Assembly (NCBI GenBank): GCA_020284085.1
Contig: JACEVL010000059.1
Coordinates: forward strand, 555,001-619,000
Direction: 5' to 3'
DNA from: Aporrectodea caliginosa
Lineage: Eukaryota > Annelida > Clitellata > Crassiclitellata > Lumbricidae
Length of the DNA stretch: 64,000 nt
How positions within the stretch are numbered: position 1 is the first letter of the stretch; the number at the start of each line of letters is the position of its first letter. The notes beneath the pieces are model-generated. The model made no database searches and was not told where the DNA came from. It saw only the letters and a list, made by a program, of their open reading frames with translations. The translations under genes and the position numbers were made by a program. Below, in pieces: positions 9,345 to 21,489 of this stretch.

Positions 9345-10112
9345 AAGTAAGTATATTCTTTATTGAACCAGTTGCAATCCGCATTCTGGTGTACATACAT
9401 CATATATAATAAACAATAAACAATCAATAGTCAATATGAATAAAGCATTCTAACAGTACTATAAAAGTGTTTTTCATATTATGATTAGCTAAAGGTAAAA
9501 CACGGTCATGTGACCGGGGTCGAAGGGAATAGGCCAACAGCTTTTTTGGAGGAAGAAACCTATGGAGAACATGGCCCGGGTTTGCCAGGACCGCCGAAAA
9601 CAAGCAGGTGTCGGCTTTAAGGCATAGTTGTTCAAAGGTTGGGCTATCACTTGGGAGGTATCGCTGACGGATCAATCTGTTCATTACAGACTGGAGCATT
9701 CCCTTCTCCCTTTGGCTGGCAAAGTCCCACCATGCCGGAGCAGCATACAACAGGCGTGCCACCGTTGTCGCCCTCACCACATCGTAAAGCCCAGGGCCAG
9801 ATAGACCATGGGCAGTTAGTATGCGCAGGGCATACATGGATTGCCTAGCCCTGCAGCATATTTGGGCAATGTGCATCTCAAAACTTAAAGTTTCAGTAAA
9901 CATAACCCCCAGTACCTTCATGCTATGTACTCTGGTCACTCCCGGGGTGGCCGCAGGTGCTGACACCCGCCCTCTCCTCCCGACCCCTCTTACAATCATC
10001 TCTTGCGTCTTTTTATGGTTTAGTTTTAGGTTGCATGCTTTTGCCCAATTTGTCACATGTTCTAGTTCAGCTGAAACAGTGGCACTATTAGAAGAAGGTA
10101 TCAGTAAGTAGC
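9345..10112 (-). pseudogene. 5'-truncated non-LTR retrotransposon, reverse transcriptase C-terminal part
   Basis: The minus-strand frame starts in the RT domain near the catalytic ADD region (degenerate, reading DVDLTSYLLIP) and continues through NWAKACNLKLNHKKT, VLGVMFTETLSF, CCRARQSMYALRIL and WWDFASQREKG to a stop at 9424. This is the 3' half of a CR1/Jockey-type polyprotein (family placement by motif). The 3' end has a short (AAGT)n-type tail at 9340-9360. The same family is inserted at 46390-47091. There is no upstream endonuclease, so this is a dead 5' truncation. Confidence 0.75.
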
Positions 10113-10118
10113 TAGTAA

Positions 10119-10810
10119 GGTCGACGTCAAAGGCAGACAGAAGACGTCGTTAAACACTGGAAACAAAAAACTGTCCTTACTTTAGCAGTGCCAGTGCCAA
10201 GGTTGGAGAAAGGAGGAGGGCGACTCAAATCATTCTCCTTATGACACAGCGTCGTTAAACAGAAACTGACCAAGGTCATACTGATATTACGATGATATTT
10301 ATTATTATTAAATGTCTATGTATGTATGTCTGTCTCTCTGTCTGTCTGTGCATGTCTTCCTCTGTCACTGTCTCTGTCTGTCCGTTTGTGCAATTATACA
10401 CTTTCCCACACGTGCCAGTGTCCACGGGCCTACGCGTCGTTGAATGTACATAATATTATGTACGTATAAAACATTTACAGAGGAAGACACGTCATGCATT
10501 TTATCCTATAATTCGTCGCTATGGTAACACAGTCCAATCTATTTATAAGATGGCCCAGATGGGTTGAGTTTGCCGGCGACAGAACGAGACAGCTAAAAAA
10601 GGACACAAACAGACATTCAGACGGACAAAGCGACAGTGGAGTTAAAGCAGAAATATATGGGCAAAAGACAGACAGATAGGCAGACAGACAGGCAGCCTGA
10701 GGCAGGCAGACATGCGGATAAAACGACAGAACACGCAGACGGACATATAATATACACAAAGACAAACAGCAAGGCAGACAGGCAGACAGACTGATTTCAC
10801 AATTCTCTTT
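10119..10810. repeat. Family D and A repeats and (TCTG)n simple sequence
   Basis: GGTCGACGTCAA ... GACGTCGTTAAACACTGG at 10119-10160 (family D), a family A copy at 10184-10265, then (TGTC)n at 10320-10390 and degenerate (CAGA)n at 10570-10790. A closely similar (CAGA)n block precedes the motif at 12733, so 10475-10860 and 12540-12785 are paralogous. Confidence 0.65.
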
Positions 10811-10848
10811 AGACACCTTTAAAATGAATGCAAACCATATTATATAGG
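10811..10848 (+). promoter_or_regulatory. PSE-like motif and TATA box, 30-bp spacing
   Basis: AGACACCTTTAAAATG at 10811 and TATATAGG at 10841. Confidence 0.5.
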
Positions 10849-11097
10849 CTTAGCGGTTGCTAAACTGTGACAGTGAACGTCATCAGATCTGTCTTTAACT
10901 TGGTCGCTATTTACACACACCTTTGTCTCGACCGATAAATGAGGCGTCAACTCCGCACTTCAATCAGTTTTCTTAGCTGTGTCTCCTGATTAGCATACAT
11001 GGAGTCTGTATCGACCATAATTATAGACTCCTAGGAATCTGTCTGAGTAACCAAGTCTCCACTTTGAAGTAACTACTATTCGCTTCGTCTGTCTGCC

Positions 11098-11731
11098 TTA
11101 ACCCTTTGGAGGTGAGGTGGGGTATGACAAACCCCATAGCTATTCTAGGCTGCTTTTTCTACGGAAAACGTTGAACCAGCTTGGATTATTTTTGTCTACC
11201 TTAGTGAATGTGAAATACGGACACTTTAAAACACTTTCAGGTACTTTTGGACGCCATTTTTTTTATTTCTTGCATATTAAAGTGAAATTATAATTTTTCG
11301 TATACATATCGATTTTAATTAATTAAAAAAGTAACGGCACAGTGCCGAAAAAATTGTGCGATTATAAGATATTACTGCATATAATTATTATAGTGTTGCA
11401 TCGATGCAAAATTGATCCATTATTACGGGTATTATGTCACGTGTTCCCAAATGTTACATGTTTCGAGGGCCACGAAGATGCCATTGCAAAGGGCCGCTTT
11501 GATTTTGAGCGCCACCACGCTGGCCATATCAATTATTATGATTAAAAACTGTTATTTGTTCCTGAAAATCACCAGTTTAGCCGATAATTGGTTACATAAC
11601 TATAGTTTAGCTCACAATTTATGTTATATAGTTGATGTTGCGACTTTGAAGTAATTATATAATATTGGGGTATGTCAGACCCCACCTCACCTCAAACGTT
11701 ACAATGCGTCACCACACCTCCAAAGGGTTAA
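11098..11731. mobile_element. piggyBac-type MITE, 626 bp
   Basis: Flanked by TTAA on both sides (11098-11101 and 11728-11731), the target duplication of piggyBac elements. Termini begin CCCTTTGGAGGTG and end CACCTCCAAAGGG, a perfect 13-bp inverted repeat. The subterminal GAGGTGGGGT and ACCCCACCTC are also inverted. It has no transposase frame and is non-autonomous. A second copy, broken on its right side, starts at TTAA 52384. Confidence 0.85.
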
Positions 11732-12730
11732 TCTTCTTCTATCTCTCGTGGTCTCCAGTTTGGAATACAGAGAACGTATCTCGCAGACGAATCCTTCTTC
11801 GAATTCACACAACTTGTTATCTTCTCAATAATCTCTCGGAATCTCGAGACCTCGCAACTTGGTTGGTCCAAGCTACGAATTCGGATCTGTTGAGGTTGAG
11901 ATGACTTCTGAGGATAATAACGTTGTGGTTGTGATTTCTCCAGAAGCGATTTGATCAGGTTGGCATTGTCTCAGGTCCGCATCAAGGTTAGTGCGGGCCC
12001 GGGTGCTGTGATTACCTTCGAAAGATCCCCCTCTGACGACCACCGGTTCACCACGCACATATTTATAAAATGCGGACCCTCAAAACTGCGGGCCCGGGTG
12101 CTGCAGCACCCATAGCACCCCCTTTAATTCAGCCCTGCATTGTCTTTATGTACTTATAGACAGACTCGTTTTCCTTAACGACTCCAATGGGGAAAATTTC
12201 TGTAGCGTTGCCCCTTTCTTCCAAGCAGACCTGCATATTTACTTCCCACTAAGGAAACTCAGACCGTCCTTCAGACGACACACTTCTGATAGGATCCCTC
12301 TCTATGTTACGAGCGTGTCGTTCCCAATGTTTAACACAACCGCATACCTTTCTTAAAATTAATCAGACCTTTCCGTAGAGGTTCCGTAACCTAAATTCGG
12401 ATTCGTTGAGGCTATCTCTGAACCTCTGAACCAGACAGTGGATACTTCGGCTACGACTCATCCGAAAGCGCATTGACTTATTTCTCGAACGGCACTGCTG
12501 GAGTAAGGTACCTTGCCATCAAAACTTTGATTTACATAGCGACTAATTAACGTGTCCGGACAGAGGGATAGTGGAGTTAAAGCAGAAATAAGCTTATAGT
12601 TAAAAGACAAACAGAGAGGCAAACAGACAGGCAGCATGAGGCAGGCAGACATGCGCATAAAACGACAGAACACGCAGACGGACACATTTACACAGAGACA
12701 AACAGCAAAACAGACAGACAGACGATTCTC
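11732..12730. other. No gene; hAT-like GGGCCCGGGTGCTG remnant inside
   Basis: GCGGGCCCGGGTGCTG occurs at about 11992 and 12089, followed by GCACCCATAGCACCCCC, which resembles hAT-type ends. The rest is unassigned. 12540-12730 repeats the degenerate (CAGA)n block of 10570-10790. Confidence 0.4.
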
Positions 12731-12732
12731 TT

Positions 12733-12942
12733 TAGACACCAGTCCTTTAAAACGATAGGAAACGATTTTATATAGGCATAGGCTATCCAAATGTCTGTCA
12801 GTGCCAGTCCCAAGCCTGAATAAAGGTGGAGGGCGACGCTAACTATCTTTGTAATCACAGTGTCGTTAAACTGAAACTAATACCGAAAACCCTTTATAAT
12901 TTTAGACACATTCAAAACGACGGCAACTGTTACTATATAAAC
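12733..12942 (+). ncRNA. Two PSE/TATA modules flanking a family A copy
   Basis: AGACACC at about 12735 (with a 4-bp insertion in the motif) and TATATAGG near 12770 are followed, about 25 nt past the TATA start, by TCTGTCAGTGCCAG, the 5' end of a family A copy ending GTGTCGTTAAAC near 12871. A second exact module follows: AGACACATTCAAAACG at 12904 and TATATAAA at 12934. This is the best case for family A being a promoter-linked transcript. Confidence 0.4.
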
Positions 12943-13194
12943 CCGAGATGCGATTACATAATATTGGGTGTCATGAATAGACTCATGGTCATTGTTTAGA
13001 AGTACACACACTTAGAGACACAAGATTACCTTACGTTACACAGCTATATACAAACATAATATAGATCTCGACCTGGAACCCAATATCACCTTCACCTGTC
13101 CATCGACCTTGTTTTGACTGTGCGCCTGTGGTTAAGACGGTGCCAGCGACTTCATACTCATCGGGCGCTATAGAAATATCTAGTTAATACAACT

Positions 13195-13700
13195 ATTGAC
13201 TGTTTGTCTGTTTGTTGCTGTCTGTATGCCTGCCTGTACCTCTATGCACCTATGTCTTTGTCTATATGCATGTCTGTCTCTGTAACTGTCTCTGTCTGTC
13301 TGCTTGTCTCTCTGTCATTCTCTGTCTGTCTGTGTCTCCTTCTGTGTCTGTCTGTCTTGTGTCCATCTCTCTCTATCAATGTTTCTGTCTATATGTATGT
13401 CTGTGTGTCTCTCTGTCTGTCTCTGTCACTGTCTCTGTCACTGCCACTGTCTCTGTCTTTCTGTCTCTGCCTCTACCTCTGTTTTAGTCTTTGTTTCTCT
13501 CTCTTTGTGTCTGTGTTCTGTCTGTCTCTGTCTCTGTCTGTATGTCCATCTGTCTGTCTGTCTGTGTGTCTGTCTGTCTGTCTGTCTCTCTCTTTCTACC
13601 TACCTACCTACCTACCTACCTACCTACCTACCTACCTACCTACCTACCTACCTACCTACCTACCTACCTACCTACCTACCTACCTACCTACCTACCTATA
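13195..13700. repeat. (TGTC)n then (CCTA)n microsatellite
   Basis: Degenerate CTGTCTCTGTCTG tract followed by an almost perfect (CTAC)n array from about 13597 to 13698. Frames of 90-165 residues rich in Ser/Leu/Val/Cys are repeat translation. Confidence 0.95.
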
Positions 13701-14117
13701 GAAATGGGCTCATTAGTGCAACGACCTTTTGACCGCGCTGCTTATTATACCCACCCAATATCACCGTCACCTGTCCATCGACCATGTTTTGACTGTGCGA
13801 CTGTGGTTAAACAGGTGCCAACGAAATTGCGCCTCTGTTTTTCACTTTAAAATAGTCTAAATAAATATCTGTGATTAACCAAACGCAGAGATATGCAGAG
13901 AATACAGGAGTGTCATATAAATTAACGGATAGATGGCGCTGATCATGTTCGACGCATACGCTAAAAATAGGAACAAGGAGATAGTGTTACCAAGAGCCTC
14001 GTCTGGCAGCTGCACTGCACGCAGCGCCACCTACCGTTCGCTGGACGATCAGACTGCGTCTCAGTGTAAGCCATTAAGGTTTTGCGTTGTATCAACAGGA
14101 AGCTGATTGAGGTGCAA
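13701..14117. other. No gene; partial duplicate of 13070-13160 and 24435-24550
   Basis: ACCCAATATCACC.TCACCTGTCC is shared with 13080. The stretch GATAGTGTTACCAAGAGCC ... AACAGGAAGCTGATTGAGGTG is shared with 24435-24565, the uninterrupted paralogue of the piggyBac insertion that follows. Confidence 0.6.
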
Positions 14118-15962
14118 TTAACCCTCATGCGACCAACATATTTCACTGCTTAATATGACCAACTGGTGTCCTTTGGTACCCCAATAGCCATGGCGCGTTC
14201 AGTGCTTTCTGCTCTTGCTGAAATGTTACTTTTATCTTGCTACAAGTTGAAGTGGCAATAGTTCATCGTTTACCTGTGTATTGTATTGTATTGTATCCAT
14301 ACATTTATATAGCGCCTCCTGCTGAGTCTCGCAGTGTACATCAATCAGAGGCGCGGTAAAAAATAAAACATATGTGTACTATTACACAATTCCCGCATCA
14401 CAATATACCGTTAGAAAGGCGGTCCAGAGCTGAAGAGAATGACATACTATGGGTTGGAATATCTCGAAGGATAAAAAAGTTAGAAGTGTTTAACCATTTT
14501 CAGCTTTGCGACTTATCGCGAACCAGAGGAAATGGTAAAAAGTTGATAACTTCTACAGAAATGGGCATATTCTAAAAATTAATATATCATTTTATTCAGT
14601 TTGAATAGCTCTTTCCAAGGGTATATTGAATCACAGTTAATAAGTTTTCAATTAGAATATTTTACAAGAAAACCTGCAATTTTTCGAAAAAACACTAATT
14701 TTCGTAACTTTGGCTTTCTGGTGGGGCAGAAGACATTAATATTTAAAAATATTAATGAACAGTTTTTGACCCCATGCCATTATGCCACTTTTGGTTGCTA
14801 TTACTTTTTGAATTTCCAATTTTCATTTTTTTCACTCCACCCTATAAATGCTCATATGATTCGATTGCTGCTTGGATTGTATGAGTAATCAGGCTTTCAC
14901 TGACATATATACATATATAATTGTATATATATATATTAAACGAATATATATATTAGTAACGGAAAGCCGCAAGTTCATCATGAGTTGACTTGTCGAATCT
15001 CATGCAAAAGCACAACAGTCCAGGCAATTTAGGGTTAGACCTGGGCAATTGCTTCAGAAGCAATTCATTTGTTATTATATCTTACCTCTGACCCGATGCA
15101 TGCATATTTTATTGTTTTTGGCGGCCATATTGGACGACATCTTGAATAGTAACATACCCACACTATTGCCACTATGAGAAATCGATTCCTTGACCTTGAT
15201 AGTATTAAATTCGACACTTCATTTGTTATTACAGCTTACCTCTTACCTGGTATATACATTTTTCTTTTTTGGCGGCCATATTGGACGCCATCTTGGATAG
15301 TAACATTCCGACATTATTGCCACTATGAGAAATCGATTCCTTGACCTTGAAAATATTAAATTTGGCACTTCATTTGTTATTACAGCTTACCTCTGACCAG
15401 ATATATAAATTTTTCTTTTTTGGCGGCCATATTGGACGCCATCTTGGATAGTGACATTCCAACACTATTGTCACTACTATAAATCGATTCTTTGACCTTG
15501 ATAGTATTAAATTCGACACTTCATTTATTATTCTAGCATGCCTATGACCTGATTATATACTTGTTTCCTGTGTTGGCGGCTATATTGACCGCCATCTTAG
15601 TTTAAATGCATTTTTGGTGGTGATCCCGTGGTCGAATTTTTTTGGATTTTGGATATGTTATTAAGCAATGAAAATGGAGCAAGAATCCGTTTAGAAAGCT
15701 TCTGAAGCAATTTTGCCCAGGTTCAAGGCATATTTGAGCTAAATTGCCTGTGCAACTACTGAAGCTGGGGTCCCCCTGGATATTTTATATTTAAAAGATA
15801 ACCTTAAAAGCAAAACCGGCTTTCAGTAGACCAAAACAGTGAGCGATGTCCAAGTGACAAAGTTATAAAACACCGTGAAAAAATATTGGATAGTAAAAAA
15901 GTAGCACAAGCCGATGCTATGCTGGGGTACCCAAGGACCCCAGTTGGTCGCATGAGGGTTAA
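14118..15962. mobile_element. piggyBac-type element, non-autonomous, 1,837 bp
   Basis: TTAA at 14118-14121 and 15959-15962 bound termini CCCTCATGCGACCAAC and GTTGGTCGCATGAGGG, a perfect 16-bp inverted repeat. The subterminal GGTACCCC and GGGGTACC also mirror each other. There is no transposase. The paralogue at 24551-24605 reads straight across GAGGTGCAATTA|GGAAGCTTCCGG, an empty site. A second inverted-repeat structure with a minisatellite is nested inside at 15020-15755. Confidence 0.85.
15020..15755. repeat. Nested inverted-repeat structure with about 151-bp minisatellite
   Basis: CCTGGGCAATTGCTTCAGAAGC (15040) is mirrored by GCTTCTGAAGCAATTTTGCCCAGG (15698), and CAGGCAATTTAG (15020) by CTAAATTGCCTG (15737). 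Between them is a tandem array of nearly four 150-bp units carrying TTTGGCGGCCATATTGGACG and ATCGATTCCTTGACCTTGA (unit starts near 15067, 15220, 15369 and 15520). Confidence 0.75.
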
Positions 15963-16479
15963 GAAGCTTCCGGATGTTGTGCACACTAGCGACACCTGTC
16001 GATGAAAATATTAAGCGCACCGGGTTCAATAAGAATCGTGGCTTATTTAATTTCAAGCGGCGATGTAGAGAACTTAATATTTTCTTGTCTAGTGTAATCT
16101 AAGTGAAACGACATGATATGACTTAGCATGACATTACAGATGGCAACGTAATAATCTTACTTTGATGATAATGACAATAATGATGATGATGATAATAATA
16201 ATATTAGTTACTGATCAATAGATAATAGTTAACAATTCGCAATTGTTTGGCGACATCTTACGTCTGCCGTTAATAACACTGAATTGACCTCAAGCTGCCC
16301 ATTAGTCGTCGATTAACCGCAATTCCGTAAATGACGCTTAAAATAGCATGCGATGCACCTATTTTAAAGGTGTCCAATAAAATTGACCATAATAACGCAT
16401 TAGCGATTATAGTTGCAGTGTACCCAGAGTTCATCGACCGTATCTTATCTTTGCAATTTTTACCTTAATACAACGGTGT
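15963..16479. repeat. Paralogue of 24590-25330; PSE-like motif on minus strand
   Basis: Shares CACTAGCGACACCTGT, GGTTCAATA.GAATCGTGG, TTGTTTGGCGACA.CTTA and the minus-strand AGACACC/GGACACC motif (near 16378, 16915, 25247 and 26117) with the 24.6-26.2 kb block. Downstream of the motif each copy ends in GATGTCGCCAAAC or GTTGTCGCCAAAC. Confidence 0.6.
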
Positions 16480-16483
16480 GGGC

Positions 16484-16630
16484 TGATTGATTAAGATGGT
16501 CGCCTTGTAACGAGGTGACTACGGGTTCGATCCTCTCCTCTTCGGTTTAGGGACCTTGAGCGAGCCCTTCACTCACAATAATTATTGCGCAGCACCATCA
16601 ATAGAGGCTTCGTCAATAATGAAATAATGC
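16484..16630 (+). repeat. tRNA-derived SINE
   Basis: The tRNA-like head GGTCGCCTTGTAACGAGG ends in the B box GGGTTCGATCC, then AGGGACCTTGAGCGAG and the CACTCACAA body. A near-identical head is at 25340-25400. It is not a functional tRNA gene because the acceptor stem is not closed. Confidence 0.7.
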
Positions 16631-16645
16631 TTTAAAAATACTTAC

Positions 16646-17350
<705 letters not shown>

Positions 17351-17499
17351 GAGGTGAATTTGACAATTTGCCAATCTCTCCAACTGTCGGTCTGCAGTCC
17401 CCAGATAAAAGCAGCGGCGCTATATGAAGTGAACGTCTTGTGGCGACATCTGCCTTCGAGCGATAACATTAGAATTCTTCGATGAAATATTCAGGTGAT

Positions 17500-17790
17500 A
17501 CGTAAGAGACAGGAACGAACGAAGGACAAATTATTATGTCGCCCTGTCGTCGTCTCTCTATCTATTGCTCCATTTCTGTCTATCTGTCTGTTTGTTTGTC
17601 TGTCTGTCTGTGTCTCTCCCTCTTTCTTATCTCGCTGTCGTTTTTTTCTGTCTCTATCCATTTCTCCCATTCCATCTTACTCTCTCTTCCTTTTCCTCTC
17701 TCCTCATCTGTCTGTCTGTCTCTGTCTGTCTCTGTCTCTGTCTCTGTCCCTGTATGTTTGTCTGTCTCAGTCTCGCTTTATATATATTTC
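17500..17790. repeat. (TCTG)n / CT-rich simple sequence
   Basis: Degenerate TCTGTCTGTCTC and CTCTTTC tract. The flanking sequence (ATTCAGGTGATACGTAAGAG before it) is paralogous to 26505-26680. Confidence 0.85.
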
Positions 17791-17856
17791 TCAACAAACC
17801 AAATCTTAATAGAACATGCGGTGTTGTTCTCTGGGAATCGTTCAAAATGATCACAC

Positions 17857-17940
17857 GTGCACCTCTTTTAAGGGTGGTCGTCGCAATATAAATAGGTGCA
17901 AAGGCGTCGTTTAAAATTATTTGACTTTGAGATACCTAAA
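17857..17940 (+). promoter_or_regulatory. PSE-like motif and TATA box, 30-bp spacing
   Basis: GTGCACCTCTTTTAAG at 17857 and TATAAATA at 17887. GGCGTCGTTTAAAA follows about 20 nt later. Related to 24195, 26798 and 57182, which share the ACCTCTTTT variant. Confidence 0.5.
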
Positions 17941-18009
17941 AAGTTTGGTTTCTTTTGACGCCTCGGACCAAAACGGAAATACACAAGCGTTTCCATTACG
18001 CGTTTTACC

Positions 18010-18047
18010 AATTTATAGTGGAAATTATCACATTAAAAAAGGTGTGT
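18010..18047 (-). promoter_or_regulatory. PSE-like motif and TATA box on minus strand
   Basis: ACACACCTTTTTTAAT starts at 18047 and TATAAATT at 18017, exactly 30 bp apart. The same variant is at 62374/62344. Confidence 0.5.
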
Positions 18048-18127
18048 ACGATGTAGCTCTGCTTCACTACGGCAGTCTTATGTCGGTGTGTGATAGCCAC
18101 TAGGTAGCTTCGATTAATCGAAGATGT

Positions 18128-18200
18128 TCCATAACAAAGATCAGTTTCGTCGCCCTCCTCCTATATTCAGGCTTATGACTGACACCACCTGGATAATACA
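18128..18200 (-). repeat. Family A repeat, minus strand
   Basis: GTCGCCCTCCTCCTATATTC and CAGGCTTATGACTG, the reverse of the family A core. Other minus-strand copies are at 19070-19120, 21206-21260, 29208-29255, 49068-49110, 51490-51545, 54555-54600, 61018-61065, 61485-61540, 62155-62200, 62465-62515 and 62785-62830. Confidence 0.7.
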
Positions 18201-18570
18201 ACGGTGGCGTTAAACCTCCCTACCCTATATAAGAATGCAATGGCTTTTTATCAATAAGACGTGATTAGCAAGCTATATATAATTATATGAATTAATATTG
18301 CCATGTCTGAAATGTGTTTAATCATGATAAACTATTAATTGTTTGGTTTACTTTTCCAGCCAAAAGTTCGTTGTCATGGATTTATTTTTTATTCGAATTT
18401 TGTACTCATTGAATCTAAAGTTTAACGACATCTTGTTGACGTAGACAGAAATCCTTTCGAACAGTTCTCACCGTTCGCTTAAGGTGTTATCAGCCCATAT
18501 TAACGATGAGAACTGCGAAAAATTTCTACCGATATTTTCGGACTTTTTACCATTAGAAGATGTTCGACGT

Positions 18571-18835
18571 AAACACCTTTATTAACGATTTACCGACCTT
18601 ATAAATAGTCCCTAAGATGTTATGAACCCTAAGATGTTATGAACCATTGGTTAACAAGAGCTGTAATATGCCAAAACTAATCTTTGTCGGCGGCAACGGC
18701 CTATGTTGTCATAAGCTGCCGTTAAACAGAGGATCCAAAATGAACCATTGGAGAGCTGTAATATGCCAAAACTAATCTTTGTCGGCGGAAACGGCCTATG
18801 TTGTCATAAACTGCCGTTAAACAGAGGATCCATCC
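18571..18835 (+). ncRNA. PSE/TATA module followed by two tandem family B copies
   Basis: AAACACCTTTATTAAC at 18571 and TATAAATA at 18600 (29 bp), then an 18-bp direct duplication (CCCTAAGATGTTATGAAC). Family B copies follow at 18657-18735 and 18751-18832 with 95% or better identity by eye, separated by a repeated ATGAACCATTGG. Confidence 0.4.
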
Positions 18836-19828
18836 ATGAACCATTGGATGCTATTGAACTTCATGGTCGACAAAATCACCTCTATTAACGATTCTATTCA
18901 CTAATAAGAAAATACGGATGTCTACAGTGCTAAACTCTGCAAATACTCGTACACTGTAGTGCTAGCCCGAAGCTTATAATCTTGTTATCACACTGCATCA
19001 TTAAGAGATGTGCAATATTCCTCTGAGGCGTCAAGTACAACTGTGTGTTTAATGACGTTCTGTCATAGCAAAGATGAACGGTGTCACCCTTCTCTTATAT
19101 CCAAACTTTGGACTGGCACCACCTGAAATAGAAGCGGTTTCTATTTTCACACATGATAGGAAAGCAGATACGCATTGGTCTGGTTAAACAAACCAATAGA
19201 GTTCTGTTAAATAACCACGAATTACAGAATTGTGTCTTACATTATATACATCTGGTAATTTAGACCAAAACGATTAATGGAATTGGGACTTACTGTATAT
19301 AACATGAGAAGCAAACACTTTAAAGGTTTGTAAAATGGCGGGATGTTCTCGCTCTTTCTCTTTATCGAAGCGTATTGCTCGATTTAACGCAATATTCTGG
19401 CCAAGCGTGTTTTAACAAAGACTGTTGAAGATGTAATCGAGTTTTGATTTTTGAAGAGTTCTTAGTAAACTGTAGCAATTCTTGCATTCCCCACCCCACG
19501 CCCCCCCCCCCATTAAGGAAAAACTAATCGGATTTGGACAAATTGTGTGGGTCACCTTTTTAACTCTGGGGGTGCTCAAGCATCCCCAGCACCCTCTGGT
19601 TGCGTGTATTTCTACATCAATACAGAAGTCGAAATAATGCAGCTTGATATTGTTTATAAGATAGCTTTAGTAATAAGTGTTTAACGAATCATACTGCACA
19701 ATAACTTATATCATAACAGTAATTTCGTGTTAATTAAAATAACCGCTTGGCGGCGCATTGGGTGGGTTAAAGATGCCTTCGTGCCAATCAAGGAAACCCG
19801 CAGAAATGCTACGATTGCTGAATTGTGA
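18836..19828. other. No gene; degenerate family A copy and unassigned spacer
   Basis: A degraded family A copy (minus) lies at 19060-19120. A minus-strand PSE-like motif (ACAAACC, near 19344) with TATATAC about 30 bp away lies at 19314-19344. The remainder is unassigned. Confidence 0.4.
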
Positions 19829-19866
19829 CTTATATAGAATTTGTATGAACCAATTTAAAGGTGTGT
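19829..19866 (-). promoter_or_regulatory. PSE-like motif and TATA box on minus strand
   Basis: ACACACCTTTAAATTG starts at 19866 and TATATAAG at 19836. Downstream on the minus strand is GGCATCTTTAACCCACCCAA, similar to the block downstream of the copy at about 63796. Confidence 0.5.
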
Positions 19867-20149
19867 ATAATGTGCTATTATTTAAAAGCGCGTTCTAGCC
19901 AATAGACCTGACTTTGACCGAGATTGTTGAAGATGTAATCGTTATCATAAACTCCAAATGTCTTAGTCGCTATTACAGCGCAGAGCATCCCGAGTGCTGC
20001 GTCGTATCAGATGGGTTGTCGAGAGCGATATGTCCAGTGTGGATCCGAGTCCGGTAGCCAGAGAGACCACAGAGGAGGCAGTGTAGCTGCTAAGGCGGGT
20101 TTCGTTGAGAACGAGAAAGCTTCGAAGGGTACTTAACCATTTCTTTTAT

Positions 20150-20290
20150 TTTTTCAGTTTAGCGACATCTCAGGGCAAACGGCCTACGTGTTAAACTACG
20201 GAGTTAGCTAGCATAGTTGGTAACTGAATAAATTGGAATCCAGAGGTTTAACGACATCTTATGACAGGAAAGACTGTTGCCGTCACCAGA
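20150..20290 (-). repeat. Two family D-type blocks
   Basis: GTTTAGCGACATCTCAGGGC ending CGTGTTAAAC (20156-20200), and GGTTTAACGACATCTTATGAC with GACTGTTGCCGTCACC (20245-20285). On the minus strand these read as hairpin 3' ends GATGTCG(C/T)TAAAC. Confidence 0.5.
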
Positions 20291-20754
20291 AATTTCTATG
20301 AGAAGTTCTTATTGCTATTGTACACTCAAATCTCGCTCTCAGAATCTGCTAAATATCAAACATAAAGATAATATCAAGGTTCGTAAATTTCTAGACAATC
20401 TCTTCAGCGTTAAAAAGGTGTCTAAATTTCAATTGCGTTTTCGTGGTTGCCTTTGCCTTTAATTTTGCATCGACAGTTCTGACGACAGCCATTTGGCGCT
20501 GATGGACACAAATGAATGCGTGTATGTATGGATGCATGTATTTAAACGCACGTGGCCTATAATTATAAGAGGTTTGAATCTTGGGCTAGTACATCCTGGC
20601 AGCGGTGGTGGTGAAGGATCTCACCCAATCACTTTATCCTCCTTACTTTTCCAAGCTTGGGAATGAATGTACCAGAGTACGGAATTCGATTCATTGATAA
20701 ATGTTTTGGTTAAAGCCATACGGTCGCCATAGAAAAATGATCCTTTACATTTTT

Positions 20755-20850
20755 ACATTATATGCTAGGTTTAAATGGGTGCTCGATACTTTAGTGGTTA
20801 GCGTGTTGGACCTTTCAATCGAAAAGTCGAGGTTCAAAGTCATGTTTACT
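20755..20850 (+). repeat. tRNA-derived SINE head
   Basis: TAGTGGTTAGCGTGTTGGAC (A-box region) and GTCGAGGTTCAAAGTC (B box). The body that should follow is degraded. Confidence 0.5.
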
Positions 20851-20865
20851 TCGCATTGAGCGGGT

Positions 20866-20957
20866 TAACGACGGGTTCGTACACCGGAACTACTTCCAAT
20901 AGCGATTGAGAAATTGTGATTTATATATAATGGGAGCGAATCGATTAAAAGGTGTGT
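20866..20957 (-). ncRNA. Candidate small-RNA unit, minus strand
   Basis: ACACACCTTTTAATCG starts at 20957 and TATATAAA at 20927. From the predicted start (about 20902) roughly 35 nt lead to CCCGTCGTTAACCC (ending near 20866), a variant of the CGTTAAAC 3' end. Same layout as at 3429 and 5403. Confidence 0.35.
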
Positions 20958-21205
20958 AAAATGGAACGAAGTGAGAGTTGTTTGATATCGATGGTTGCCA
21001 TTGCAAAAAATTGCCATTGCAGAACTTTGGTCTGAGATTTCTGCTCCATCTGCGCCCCAAAGCCAACTCATCTATAATGCCCGTGCACTGTCGGTGAGAA
21101 GCTGAGACGGCGAGGGAGATCACTGGCCACCCGCCGTCATATACCGAGGCTGAGAAAATCATGTCGCTAACACTTAATACCTATGGCTGTTTCTCAAAGA
21201 TGATT

Positions 21206-21475
21206 AGCGTCGCCCTCCTCCTCCTTTCTCCTGGCTTGGGACTGGCACCATGCACCGTAGAGGCGGAGTCTAGAGAACTGCTATTCAGCTATATGTAGGG
21301 AGAATGAAGGACACCAGGTTCAATAAGAATCGTGGATTATTTAATTTCAAAGGTTGATGTACTGAACTTCACATTTTAATCTAATTGGATTGGATCTTCA
21401 GTTTAACGGCAGCTTATGACATCATAGGCCGTTTCCGCCAACAAAGATTAGTTTTGGCATATTACAGCTCTATGT
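21206..21475 (-). repeat. Family A and family B copies, minus strand
   Basis: GCGTCGCCCTCCTCCTCC at 21208 (family A) and AGTTTAACGGCAGCTTATGAC at 21401 (family B), the latter ending in the reverse of GAGCTGTAATATGCC. Confidence 0.7.
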
Positions 21476-21489
21476 TTTAATCTAATGTA

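Noticed and set aside
13204..13850. 165-residue Ser/Leu/Cys-rich frame that looks like a membrane protein
   Set aside because: (TGTC)n and (CTAC)n microsatellite translation; three overlapping frames are equally open.
15067..15620. CRISPR-like regular array
   Set aside because: Units of about 151 bp without a separate repeat/spacer structure, in an animal genome; it is a minisatellite inside a transposon.
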